Shown one piece after another: positions 19,327-28,019 of a stretch of DNA of 64,000 bases. The notes beneath the pieces were generated by a model that made no database searches, was not told the DNA's origin, and worked only from the letters and a program-made list of their open reading frames with translations. A program made the translations under genes and the position numbers. Source of the DNA: Gammaproteobacteria bacterium (GTDB taxonomy: Bacteria; Pseudomonadota; Gammaproteobacteria; Pseudomonadales; Porticoccaceae); assembly GCA_016708925.1 (NCBI GenBank), contig JADJET010000006.1:124001-188000 (forward strand). The letters run 5' to 3'. The number at the start of each line of letters is the position of its first letter. The first letter of the stretch is position 1.

Positions 19327-19443
19327 GATCGTGGAGCCCGGTCGGTCAAAGCGGCTATTATCCACGCCCGCGCCCGCGGACCAAGTGACCGGCGGGCCTG
19401 AGACCGAGCCTGTCTTCACACAACCTGTATTCGGGAGGCGTCA

Positions 19444-21768
19444 GTGGCACGCAGGCGGCAACGCAAATCGCGCACCCGGAGGTTGCCGCGCCGCAGTCGG
19501 TGGGCGGTGGTCCGGGTCGTGCTCGGCGCGTTGCTGTTGCCCGTGCTGATCGCCGTCGGGCTCGGTGTCATTGCGCTCGACACCATGGTGAAGGCAAAGT
19601 TTTCCGGCGCCAAATGGGCGTTGCCGGCGCATGTCTACGGGCGTCCGCTGGAGCTGTACGCGGGTCGGCCCCTGGCGCGCGCGGCGTTGCTGCGCGAGCT
19701 GGATGGGCTCGGCTATCGCAACGCGGCGCAAACGGAGCATCCGGGGCAGTTCAAGATCAGCGGCAATACCCTCGACATCCATGTGCGCGCGTTTCGCTTT
19801 CCGGATGGCGAGCAGCCGGCGCAACGCGCGCGCGTGGGCCTCGACGCCACGGGGATCACCGCCATCGGCGACAGCAGCGGCGCCGCGTTGCCGCTGCTGC
19901 GCCTAGAGCCCGTGCGGATCGGCGGCATCTATCCGGAGCATGCCGAGGATCGCGTGCTGTTGCGGCTCGCGGAGTTGCCGCCCTATCTGGCCGACGCCCT
20001 GATCGCGACTGAGGATCGGGATTTTTACAGCCACCACGGCGTCTCGCCGCGCGCCATCCTGCGCGCGGTCTGGGCCAATCTGCGCGCTGGCGGTATCGCT
20101 CAGGGTGGCAGCACCCTCACCCAGCAGCTGGTGAAAAATCTCTACCTGTCACAGAACCGCACCCTGGCCCGCAAAGCCATGGAGGCGGTGATGGCGGTGT
20201 TGCTCGAACTGCACTACAGCAAGCAGGAGATCCTCGAGGCCTATCTCAACGAGATTCATCTCGGGCAGGCCGGGGATCGGGCCATTCATGGCTTCGGTCT
20301 GGCGAGCGAGTTTTATTTTCGCCAGCCGCTGGCGGAGCTCGACCTGCACCAGGTGGCATTGCTGGTGGCACTTGCCAAGGGCGCGTCCTATTACAACCCG
20401 CGCCGCCAGCCGGAGCGGGCGCTGGCGCGGCGCAATCTGGTGTTGGCACAACTGGCGGAAGAAGGTGTTATCGACGCCGAGCGGGCGCGGGTCGCCGCCC
20501 GGCAGCCCCTGGATGTGACGGCGGCGCCGGGCGGCATCAATCAATACCCGGACTACATGGACCTGGTGCGGCGCCGCCTGCAAGAGGACTACAACGCCAG
20601 CGATCTGACCGCAAACGGCCTGCGCATCTTCACCTATTTCGATCCCCAGGCGCAGCGCCAGGTGGAAGCCGCCATCGCCGATACGCTCCGTCGCATCGAA
20701 GCAGAGCGCAAGCTGACGCCCGGACAGATCCAGGCGGCGGCGGTGGTGGTGGGCGTCGGTACCGGCGAAGTGCTCGCGCTTGCCGGCAGTCGCTCGAGCC
20801 AGGTGGTCGGTTTCAATCGCGCCCTTGACGCCCGCCGTATCATTGGCTCGACCGCCAAGCCCGCCGTCTATCTGGCCGCCCTGGAGCAGCCCGAACGCTA
20901 CACCCTGGGGACATTGGTGGACGACGCGCCACTCTCGATTGTCTCCGGGGGCAAGCCGTGGAGTCCTGAGAATTTCGATCACAAGAGCCATGGACCGGTG
21001 CCGATCTATGTTGCCCTGAGTCGCTCCTATAACCAGGCCACGGCGCGGCTGGGCCTTGAAGTGGGTGTGGATCGCGTCGCCGATGTGGTGCGGCGGCTAG
21101 GCTACGCGGGTCCACTGCTCAAGGTGCCGGCACTGCTGCTGGGCGGGATTTCGATGACACCCTATGAGCTCGCCGGCATGTACCACACGATCGCCGCCGA
21201 TGGTTTTCACACCGATCTGCGGGCCATCGCCTCGGTCAGCGGTGCGGATCGGGAAATCCTCAGCCGGTACCCGTTCGCCGTCGAGCAGCGCTTTGCGGCC
21301 GAATCGATGCATTTGCTGCACTACGCCTTGCGTCAGGTGATGACCGAGGGCACCGGCGCCAACGCCTACCGGCAGTTGCCGGCCGGCCTGAAGGTGGCGG
21401 GCAAGACGGGTACGTCAAACGATCAACGCGACAGCTGGTTTGCAGGGTTCAGCGGCAACCACCTGGTAGTGGTGTGGCTGGGGCACGACGACAACGGCCC
21501 GATGCCCTTGTCCGGCGCTTCCGGGGCATTGCGGGTGTGGAGTGCCATCATGGCCGGGCTCGACAATCGCCCGTTGCCCGAGACCCATCCCGAGGAGATC
21601 ACCTATGCCTGGTACGATCCAGGCACGGGCGGGGGAAGCGGCGAAGGTTGCGCCAATGCCCGGCTGCTGCCCTACATCAGCGGCTCCGAGCCGGAGGGCC
21701 GCGGCTGCCTCGGCGGGGTGCCCGGGCAGGTACTGGACCGGGTGCGCGGCTGGCTGGGGATCGACTGA
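19444..21768 (+). CDS. mrcB: Penicillin-binding protein 1B
   Basis: A 774-residue bifunctional peptidoglycan synthase. A basic tail and one membrane helix (about 22-45) are followed by a UvrB-like domain, the GT51 glycosyltransferase (catalytic Glu near residue 190 in ATEDRDFYSHHG, then GGSTLTQQLVKNL) and the transpeptidase with Ser469 in STAKP, SYN, and KTGTS at about 654. The GTG start at 19444 has GGGAGG just upstream. Its TGA overlaps the lpoP start (TGATG), which couples the synthase to its outer-membrane activator. Confidence 0.97.
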   Translation: MARRRQRKSRTRRLPRRSRWAVVRVVLGALLLPVLIAVGLGVIALDTMVKAKFSGAKWALPAHVYGRPLELYAGRPLARAALLRELDGLGYRNAAQTEHPGQFKISGNTLDIHVRAFRFPDGEQPAQRARVGLDATGITAIGDSSGAALPLLRLEPVRIGGIYPEHAEDRVLLRLAELPPYLADALIATEDRDFYSHHGVSPRAILRAVWANLRAGGIAQGGSTLTQQLVKNLYLSQNRTLARKAMEAVMAVLLELHYSKQEILEAYLNEIHLGQAGDRAIHGFGLASEFYFRQPLAELDLHQVALLVALAKGASYYNPRRQPERALARRNLVLAQLAEEGVIDAERARVAARQPLDVTAAPGGINQYPDYMDLVRRRLQEDYNASDLTANGLRIFTYFDPQAQRQVEAAIADTLRRIEAERKLTPGQIQAAAVVVGVGTGEVLALAGSRSSQVVGFNRALDARRIIGSTAKPAVYLAALEQPERYTLGTLVDDAPLSIVSGGKPWSPENFDHKSHGPVPIYVALSRSYNQATARLGLEVGVDRVADVVRRLGYAGPLLKVPALLLGGISMTPYELAGMYHTIAADGFHTDLRAIASVSGADREILSRYPFAVEQRFAAESMHLLHYALRQVMTEGTGANAYRQLPAGLKVAGKTGTSNDQRDSWFAGFSGNHLVVVWLGHDDNGPMPLSGASGALRVWSAIMAGLDNRPLPETHPEEITYAWYDPGTGGGSGEGCANARLLPYISGSEPEGRGCLGGVPGQVLDRVRGWLGID

Positions 21769-22325
21769 TGGGCATTGACACAGGCGCACTGTCACACCGG
21801 GATACAACAGGGCGCGCGGCATTGATGGCGCGGCGCGGCGCGGCGCGGAATCTGAAGCTGCTGGGTGGCCTGAGCGTCTTGCTGGTGCTGGCGGCCTGCG
21901 CGCCCATGTCGTCCCAGCCGCCGGCGCCGGTCGTTGTCCCGGCGCCCCCGAAAACCGGTCCTGCCCTGCCACCGCCGGCCAAACCTGCTCCTGTTCCTGA
22001 AGTGCGCCCGTCACCCCGTCCGGTGATGCCGCTGCCCCGGGTGATACCGCCGCCGGTGGCGCCGGATGCGGTTTCCGCGCTGCTCCAGCAGGCAAACAGT
22101 GAAGCGCGGGCGGGCCGCCACGATGCCGCCATCGCGCTGGGCGAGCGGGCGCAGCGGCTGGATCCGCGCGCGCCGGAAGTTTATCTGGTGCTTGGCCGCG
22201 CCCGTCTGGCGCGCGGCCAGGCTGTGGAGGCACGCCAGCTAGCGCTGAAGGGCGTTGCCCTGAGCGCTGCGGGCACTGAGGTTCGGCAGGGACTGGAAGC
22301 CCTGTTGCGCGATACGGGTTCCTGA
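21768..22325 (+). CDS. lpoP: LpoP-type TPR lipoprotein, PBP1b activator
   Basis: A lipoprotein of 166-185 residues. The signal sequence ends in LLVLAACAPMSS, with a lipobox before Cys; a Pro-rich linker crosses the periplasm, and a short TPR-like helical domain follows (QQANSEARAGRHDAAIALGE, YLVLGRARLARGQAVEARQL). LpoP, described in Pseudomonas aeruginosa as the TPR lipoprotein encoded beside PBP1b that activates it, has this build and position. The first ATG overlaps the mrcB stop (TGATG); a second in-frame ATG at 21825 starts closer to the signal peptide and could also be used. Confidence 0.82.
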   Translation: MGIDTGALSHRDTTGRAALMARRGAARNLKLLGGLSVLLVLAACAPMSSQPPAPVVVPAPPKTGPALPPPAKPAPVPEVRPSPRPVMPLPRVIPPPVAPDAVSALLQQANSEARAGRHDAAIALGERAQRLDPRAPEVYLVLGRARLARGQAVEARQLALKGVALSAAGTEVRQGLEALLRDTGS

Positions 22326-22364
22326 GCCCGGGCGCTGGCGCAGTCCGGGAACATCGCGAAAGCA

Positions 22365-23417
22365 TCAGGTGAGAGGCGCGCGGCGCGGTCCCTGTAACAG
22401 ATGCACCTGAAAACTCGGCGTCGCAGCGATCTGTTCGCAGGAGCGGAATACTCCCTGTGCCAGGGCCGCGGCGGGAACCACGCGATGGGTGACGAACAGC
22501 GCTCGGCCAGCGCGGTGCAGGTGGCTCGCCGCCGCGCGAAAGAAGCGCGCGCAGAGCTCCTGATCGGCGGCGAAACCGCGATGGAACGGCGGATTGCACA
22601 GCACCAGATCGAAATGCTCGGCGATCCCGTCGGCGCAGTCCGACGGCACCACCTCGCCCGCGATGCCGTGCGCGGCGAAGTTTTTCGCGCAGGCCAGCAA
22701 CGCCGCGGCGCAGGTGTCGGTGGCGGTGACGGCGTCGGCGTCGGCGCCGTGCGCGTGCGCGGCGACCGAAAGGTAGCCATAGCCGCACCCCAGATCGAGC
22801 AGGCGCGCAGGTGCTCCGCCGGCGGCGAAAATTCCGGGCAGCTGCGCCGCCAGCAGTGCGCTGCCCGGGTCGATCTGGTCCCAGCCGAACAGACCGGGCT
22901 TGGTGAACAGCACCCGCGCGCCGTACGCCAGCAGTGGCCGCAATACCTCGTAGTCGGCATCATCAAGTGAATGCAGGGTCGCTCCGGTTCGGGTCGCGAC
23001 CGCCAGATAGTCGGTGCCCAGCTTGCGCACCTCGGGTGCGCCGCCAAACGCGCTGGCGGCCTCCTTGCCGTGGGTCTTGATGCCGGTGTGCTTGCCGCCC
23101 CAGAGCAGCAGGCGGCCGCCGGGGGCGAGGGCGTGCCAGGCCCGGTTGATGAGATGGCGGACCACGGCGCGCTCCTTGGGCACCCGACAGGCGATCAGCT
23201 CAAGATCGGCAGTCGCGGGCAATGCGAAATCGCTGAAGCTGACTTCGAGACCGCAGTCGCGGGCGGCGACACAGAGATCCCAGCGATTGCTCAGTACCCG
23301 GGTGCCGGGCGGCAGTCCCGCGAGTAACGCGGGGGGGCAGTTTTCGTCCGCAACCAGGAGCCCGCGCGCGCCGGCGGCGATCAGGGCGTCGCGGACGGTG
23401 CCGGCGGCGTCAGCGCG
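22365..23417 (-). CDS. rsmC: 16S rRNA m2G1207 methyltransferase
   Basis: About 350 residues with the duplicated methyltransferase layout of RsmC/RlmG: a degenerate N-terminal domain, then a C-terminal domain with LLDLGCGYGYLSVAA for SAM and VLCNPPFHRG, the NPPF motif of base N-methyltransferases. GGKHTGIKTHGKEAASAFG is typical of RsmC. The open frame begins at a TTG (23450) inside hemB. I chose the GTG at 23417 as it sits on the hemB stop (GTGCGCGCTGA), which suggests translational coupling, but the SD is weak and the exact start is uncertain. Confidence 0.88.
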   Translation of the reverse strand, partial: RADAAGTVRDALIAAGARGLLVADENCPPALLAGLPPGTRVLSNRWDLCVAARDCGLEVSFSDFALPATADLELIACRVPKERAVVRHLINRAWHALAPGGRLLLWGGKHTGIKTHGKEAASAFGGAPEVRKLGTDYLAVATRTGATLHSLDDADYEVLRPLLAYGARVLFTKPGLFGWDQIDPGSALLAAQLPGIFAAGGAPARLLDLGCGYGYLSVAAHAHGADADAVTATDTCAAALLACAKNFAAHGIAGEVVPSDCADGIAEHFDLVLCNPPFHRGFAADQELCARFFRAAASHLHRAGRALFVTHRVVPAAALAQGVFRSCEQIAATPSFQVHLLQGPRRAPLT

Positions 23418-24429
23418 CACGCTGGAGCAGACGCGCGGCCTCGACCGCAAAGTAGGTGAGGATGGCGTCCGCGCCGGCGCGCTTGCAGGCGAGCAGGGAT
23501 TCGAGCATCACCGCCTCGCCGTTCAGCCAGCCGTTGGCGGCGGCGGCCTTGTGCATGGCGTACTCACCGCTCACCTGGTAGACGAAGGTGGGTGCGCCCA
23601 GGCTGTCCTTGACCCGTCGTACGACATCCAGATAGGGCATCCCGGGCTTGATCATGAGGATGTCGGCGCCCTCGGCCAGGTCCAGCGCGCATTCGTGCAG
23701 GGCTTCATCGCTGTTGCCCGGATCCATCTGGTAGCTGTATTTGTCGCCGCCCTTGAGGTTGGCGGCCGAGCCCACGGCGTCGCGGAACGGGCCGTAGTAA
23801 GCGGAAGCGTACTTGGCCGCGTAGGCGAGAATCAGTGTGTTGTGATGCCCGGCGTTTTCCAGCGCCGTCCGGATGGCGCCAATGCGCCCGTCCATCATGT
23901 CCGAGGGCGCCACCATGTCGGCGCCGGCGGCGGCCTGGGCCAGTGCCTGGCGCGCGAGCGTCGCCACCGTGACATCGTTCAGCACATAGCCCGCAGTGTC
24001 GATGATCCCGTCCTGGCCGTGGGTGGTATAGGGGTCGAGAGCGACGTCGGTGATGATGCCGAGCTGCGGATAGGCGGTTTTCAAGGCGCGCACGCTGCGC
24101 TGCACCAGCCCGTCGGGGTTGTAAGCTTCGGCGGCATCGAGGGATTTCAGCGCGGGTTCGATCACCGGAAACAGCGCGAGCGCCGGAATCCCGAGTTCCA
24201 CGTATTCGGCGGCCGCGGCCACCAGCAGGTCGATCGACAGGCGTTCGATGCCGGGCATGGACGCGATCGTCTCGCGGCGGTTGGCGCCATCGAGCACGAA
24301 TACCGGGTAGATGAGGTCGTCGACGCCGAGGCGCGTCTCTCGCACCAGGCGCCGGACAAAATCGGCGCGCCGCGTACGCCGCAGGCGGGTGGCGGGATAC
24401 GGGCCGCGCGCGGCCGTCCAGTCAGTCAT
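23410..24429 (-). CDS. hemB: Delta-aminolevulinic acid dehydratase (porphobilinogen synthase)
   Basis: A 339-residue TIM-barrel enzyme joining two ALA molecules. VAPSDMMDGRIGAI and YYGPFRDAVGSA are conserved, and ILMIKPGMPYLD holds the Schiff-base lysine. The metal site reads DPYTTHGQDG and lacks the zinc cysteines of E. coli, so it should be the magnesium type known from Pseudomonas. It overlaps the Nudix gene by 8 bp upstream and rsmC downstream. Confidence 0.97.
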   Translation of the reverse strand: MTDWTAARGPYPATRLRRTRRADFVRRLVRETRLGVDDLIYPVFVLDGANRRETIASMPGIERLSIDLLVAAAAEYVELGIPALALFPVIEPALKSLDAAEAYNPDGLVQRSVRALKTAYPQLGIITDVALDPYTTHGQDGIIDTAGYVLNDVTVATLARQALAQAAAGADMVAPSDMMDGRIGAIRTALENAGHHNTLILAYAAKYASAYYGPFRDAVGSAANLKGGDKYSYQMDPGNSDEALHECALDLAEGADILMIKPGMPYLDVVRRVKDSLGAPTFVYQVSGEYAMHKAAAANGWLNGEAVMLESLLACKRAGADAILTYFAVEAARLLQRAR

Positions 24430-25042
24430 GAGTCACTCCCTCGGTTCGGGGACGGGCATAAGTCGGGTCCACCGGCGCGCCCTTGAGGTCGGTCTCGAAA
24501 TAGCGCGCGATGATGTGGCGGTCGGCGTCGAATGCCATCTCGGGAAACTCCCCGGTATAGGGAAACCAGCACGCCTCGGAGAGGCCGTCACCGGCTTGCA
24601 GCGTGCCGCCGATCACCGAGGCGCTGAGTACGGTGACCAGGGAGTGAACCTGCGGCTGCAGGTAGTTGGTGACCACGCTGATGATGGCGTCGATGCGCAC
24701 TTCGAGGGAGGTCTCCTCGCGCACCTCGCGCACCGCCGCGCTGAGATGATCTTCCTCGTACTCCACATAGCCGCAGGGCAGGCACCAGAGCCCGTGCTGG
24801 AGTGAGCTGGAAGTGCGGCGGCCGAGAATGAAGCGGTCGCCGTCGGCGATCAGCACCGCCACCGCCGGTGCCGGATTGCGGTACTGGGTCGCGCCGCAGG
24901 CCGGGCAACGGTAGCGCAGGCCGCCGGCAATCGGCTGGGTGTCACAACGCGCGCCGCAGGCGATGCAGTGGCGCTGCTCGCGCAGGCGCAGGTCGCGGTG
25001 TTCCGGTTGCGGGTAGGCGTGAAACACCTGCTGTGGGCGCAT
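24422..25042 (-). CDS. Nudix hydrolase with N-terminal zinc ribbon
   Basis: A 206-residue protein. Residues about 24-50 form a zinc ribbon (CIACGARC and CPACGATQ). The Nudix box follows at GYVEYEE and REVREET, which fits GX5EX7REUXEE. The zinc ribbon plus Nudix build resembles NADH pyrophosphatase-type enzymes, although the usual C-terminal SQPWPFPxS motif of NudC is not seen, so the substrate stays open. It overlaps hemB by 8 bp and starts 3 bp after the hemL stop, so it is embedded in the heme operon; a role in nucleotide clean-up rather than heme synthesis is more likely. Confidence 0.88.
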   Translation of the reverse strand: MRPQQVFHAYPQPEHRDLRLREQRHCIACGARCDTQPIAGGLRYRCPACGATQYRNPAPAVAVLIADGDRFILGRRTSSSLQHGLWCLPCGYVEYEEDHLSAAVREVREETSLEVRIDAIISVVTNYLQPQVHSLVTVLSASVIGGTLQAGDGLSEACWFPYTGEFPEMAFDADRHIIARYFETDLKGAPVDPTYARPRTEGVTHD

Positions 25043-25045
25043 GAT

Positions 25046-26329
25046 TCAAAAATCCTCGTGGAACACGGCGCCGGCGGTGTCCAGCGTCTGCTCGATCTCG
25101 GCGGCGCCGTGGGCTCCGGACACGAAGCCGGCCTCATAGGCGGCGGGTGCCAGATAGATCCCGCGTTTCAGCATGCCATGAAAGAAGCGGTTGAAGCGCG
25201 CGGTGTCGCAGGCCATCACCTGGCGGAAATTGGTCACCGCGGGCGCGTCGGTGAAAAAGCAGCCGAACATGGAGCCGACGCTGTTGGTGGTCATGGCGAT
25301 CCCGGCGGCAGCGGCGCGATTGCGCAAACCGTCAGCGAGGTCGCGGGTGCGTGCAAACAGCCGATCGTAGAAGCCGGGCTCATCCAGCGCCGCCAGGGTC
25401 GCAAGCCCGGCCGCCATGGCGACCGGGTTGCCGGACAAGGTACCGGCCTGATAGACCGGGCCGAGCGGCGCGAGTCGGTTCATCAGGTCGGCGCGCCCGC
25501 CAAAGGCGCCCACCGGCATGCCGCCGCCGATCACCTTGCCCAGCGTGATCAGGTCCGGCGCGATGCCGTAGCGTCCCGTTGCGCCTTGGGGGCCGACGCG
25601 AAACCCGGTCATCACCTCGTCGAAGATCAGCACGGCGCCGTGTTGGTCGCAGACCCGGCGCAGGGTTTCCAGAAACTCCGGCGCAGGCGGTACGCAGTTC
25701 ATGTTGCCCGCCACCGGCTCGACGATGATGCCCGCGATGGTGTTGCCTTCGCGGGCAAACACGTCTTCCACCTGGGCACTGTCGTTGTAGTCGAGGGTGA
25801 GGGTGAGCGCCGCCAGCGCCGCCGGCACCCCGGGCGAGCTGGGCACGCCCAGGGTGAGGGCGCCCGAGCCGGCCTTGACCAGCAGGGAATCCCCGTGGCC
25901 GTGGTAGCAGCCCTCGAACTTGAGGATGCGGTCGCGGCCGGTGGCGGCGCGGGCGAGGCGGATCGCGCTCATGGTGGCCTCGGTGCCCGAGTTGACCATG
26001 CGCACCAGGTCGAGACCCGGAATGCGCGCGCACAGGCTGTCCGCCATGCGGGTTTCGAGTTCGGTCGGTGCGCCGAAGGTGAGCCCGCGCTCGAGCTGGG
26101 CACGAATGGCCGCAAGCACATCGGGGTGGCCGTGGCCGAGGATCATGGGACCCCAGGACTGCACATAGTCGAGATAGCCGTTGCCGTCGACGTCGTAGAG
26201 CCGCGGGCCTTCGGCGCGCGCGAAAAATACCGGGGTGCCGCCCACCGCCCGAAACGCGCGCACCGGCGAGTTGACGCCGCCCGGAATGTGGCGTTGGGCG
26301 GCGGCGAAACAGTCCTGGGAGCGGGTCAT
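25046..26329 (-). CDS. hemL: Glutamate-1-semialdehyde 2,1-aminomutase
   Basis: A 427-residue PLP enzyme that makes 5-aminolevulinate in the C5 pathway. FAAAQRHIPGGVNSPVRAF is the standard N-terminus, GCYHGHGDSLL is conserved, and LGKVIGGGMPVGAFGG contains the PLP lysine. The ATG at 26329 gives normal length; the in-frame extension to 26827 only reads hemJ in another frame. It is the substrate-producing partner of the downstream hemB. Confidence 0.98.
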   Translation of the reverse strand: MTRSQDCFAAAQRHIPGGVNSPVRAFRAVGGTPVFFARAEGPRLYDVDGNGYLDYVQSWGPMILGHGHPDVLAAIRAQLERGLTFGAPTELETRMADSLCARIPGLDLVRMVNSGTEATMSAIRLARAATGRDRILKFEGCYHGHGDSLLVKAGSGALTLGVPSSPGVPAALAALTLTLDYNDSAQVEDVFAREGNTIAGIIVEPVAGNMNCVPPAPEFLETLRRVCDQHGAVLIFDEVMTGFRVGPQGATGRYGIAPDLITLGKVIGGGMPVGAFGGRADLMNRLAPLGPVYQAGTLSGNPVAMAAGLATLAALDEPGFYDRLFARTRDLADGLRNRAAAAGIAMTTNSVGSMFGCFFTDAPAVTNFRQVMACDTARFNRFFHGMLKRGIYLAPAAYEAGFVSGAHGAAEIEQTLDTAGAVFHEDF

Positions 26330-26371
26330 GGCGGGTCTGCGGCAGTGGGAGCCGGAATTATGGTGGATCGG

Positions 26372-26401
26372 ACTTCGCACGGCCAATTGCGCGTGCGAAG
26401 T
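26372..26401. other. Inverted repeat between hemJ and hemL
   Basis: Perfect 9 bp arms ACTTCGCAC (26372-26380) and GTGCGAAGT (26393-26401) with a 12 nt loop lie in the 80 bp between hemJ and hemL. No T tract follows on either strand, so it is not a standard terminator. It may be an RNA processing or stability hairpin, or an operator. Confidence 0.5.
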
Positions 26402-26409
26402 CTGCGGAT

Positions 26410-26838
26410 TCAGAAGGGCCGCACCACCACCAGAATCACGATGGCGATCAGAAAGAGTACAGGGATCTCGTTGAACCAGCGGTAAAAGACATGGCTGCGG
26501 GTGTTGCGGTCGTTGCGAAACTGGCGCAGCAGATAGAGGCAGGCGTGGTGGTAGATCACCAGCAGGGTCACCAGTGTCACCTTGGCGAGAAACCAGCCCT
26601 GGTGCAGATAGTAGTCGGGCGCCAGACTCGCCAGCCAGATGCCGAAGGTCAGCGCCGCGAGCATCGCGGGCGTGGCGATGCCGCGCGAGAGTTTCCGCTC
26701 CATGATCTTGAAGCGCTCGATGCTGATCTGGTCTTCCGCCATGGCGTGGTAGACGAACAGGCGGGGCAGATAAAACAGCGCGGCAAACCAGCACACCACG
26801 CTGATGATGTGCAGGGCTTCGATCCATTCGGCGGGCAT
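26410..26838 (-). CDS. hemJ: Protoporphyrinogen oxidase HemJ
   Basis: A 142-residue membrane protein with four predicted helices. ALHIISVVCWFAALFYLPRL carries the His of helix 1, and the motif around KVTLVTLLVIYHHACLY is conserved in HemJ (UPF0093), the non-HemY/HemG oxidase that acts late in heme synthesis. I chose the ATG at 26838 because GAGG precedes it; an in-frame ATG at 26859 lacks an SD. It leads the leftward hemJ-hemL-nudix-hemB-rsmC group. Confidence 0.93.
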   Translation of the reverse strand: MPAEWIEALHIISVVCWFAALFYLPRLFVYHAMAEDQISIERFKIMERKLSRGIATPAMLAALTFGIWLASLAPDYYLHQGWFLAKVTLVTLLVIYHHACLYLLRQFRNDRNTRSHVFYRWFNEIPVLFLIAIVILVVVRPF

Positions 26839-26970
26839 CGGCAACCTCGGTGCGGGCAAAAGTGCATGGTACCGGGGTTTGGTCGATGTTGGGATCAGCG
26901 TCAGGGAGGCCGGACCGGCGGGTGGAGTATCATGGCCCGCTCGCGCAATGTGTTGGAGTCACGTAACACC

Positions 26971-28002
26971 ATGATTAAAGTGGGAATTGTTGGGGGGACC
27001 GGGTACACCGGAGTCGAATTGCTGCGGCTGCTGGTGCTGCATCCCGAGGTCGAGATCGCGGCCATCACGTCGCGCCAAGAAGCGGGCCGGGCCGTGGCCG
27101 ACATCTTCCCCAATCTGCGCGGTCACCTGGATCTGGTGTTTTCCGAACCCGACGTGGAGCGCCTGGCGGCCTGTGATGTGGTGTTTTTCGCCACCCCCCA
27201 CGGCGTCGCCCAGACGTCGGTGCCGGCGCTGCTGGAGCGCGGCGTCAAAATCATCGATCTTTCGGCGGATTTCCGCATTCGCTCGGTGCCGTTGTGGGAA
27301 CGCTGGTACGGACAGCCCCACGGTTGCCCGGAGTTGGTGAAAGAGGCCGTCTATGGCCTGCCGGAATGGAACCGTGAGCACATTCGAGAGGCGCGCTTGA
27401 TCGCCTGCCCCGGCTGTTATCCCACCAGCGTATTGCTGGGCTTTCTGCCGCTACTGGAGGCTGGGATCGTGGATACCGGCGATCTCATCGCCAGTGCGGC
27501 GTCCGGGGTGAGCGGCGCCGGGCGTCAGGCGAGCATCCCCAATCTGCTCGCCGAGGCCAGCGACAGCTTCAAGGCCTATGGCGTCAGCGGGCACCGGCAC
27601 CTGCCGGAGATCGAGCAGGGCCTCGCCGACATTGCCGGGGGCGAGGTGGCACTCACCTTCGTCCCGCACCTGCTGCCGATCATTCGCGGTATCCATTCGA
27701 CGCTCTATGCCACGCTCACCGATGCGGATGTCGATCTCCAGGCGCTGTATGAACAGCGCTATCGGGATGAGCCCTTTGTTGATGTGCTGCCGGCGGGTGA
27801 GTACCCCCAGACGCGCAGCGTGCGCGGCTCCAACTATGTGCGCATCGCGGTACAGCGTCCCCAGAACCGCCGCAAGGTGGTGGTGATGGTGGTGGAAGAC
27901 AATCTGGTCAAAGGCGCTTCCGGGCAGGCGGTACAAAGCATGAACATCCTGTTTGGCCTGCCCGAAACCCTGGGGCTGGATGCGCCGGCATTGCTGCCTT
28001 AG
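26971..28002 (+). CDS. argC: N-acetyl-gamma-glutamyl-phosphate reductase
   Basis: A 343-residue enzyme of arginine synthesis. MIKVGIVGGTGYTGVELLRL is the NADP-binding N-terminus, ACPGCYPTS holds the catalytic cysteine, and GVSGHRHLPEIEQ has the conserved His. Length is normal. A DUF6776-like gene follows 17 bp downstream. The argC-to-erpA-to-tyrS order resembles the Pseudomonas block as I remember it. Confidence 0.98.
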   Translation: MIKVGIVGGTGYTGVELLRLLVLHPEVEIAAITSRQEAGRAVADIFPNLRGHLDLVFSEPDVERLAACDVVFFATPHGVAQTSVPALLERGVKIIDLSADFRIRSVPLWERWYGQPHGCPELVKEAVYGLPEWNREHIREARLIACPGCYPTSVLLGFLPLLEAGIVDTGDLIASAASGVSGAGRQASIPNLLAEASDSFKAYGVSGHRHLPEIEQGLADIAGGEVALTFVPHLLPIIRGIHSTLYATLTDADVDLQALYEQRYRDEPFVDVLPAGEYPQTRSVRGSNYVRIAVQRPQNRRKVVVMVVEDNLVKGASGQAVQSMNILFGLPETLGLDAPALLP

Positions 28003-28019
28003 CGGGCGGGTTTCCCGGG

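Noticed and set aside
25046..26827. N-terminal extension of hemL
   Set aside because: It reads hemJ in another frame and has no family similarity; the ATG at 26329 gives standard length.
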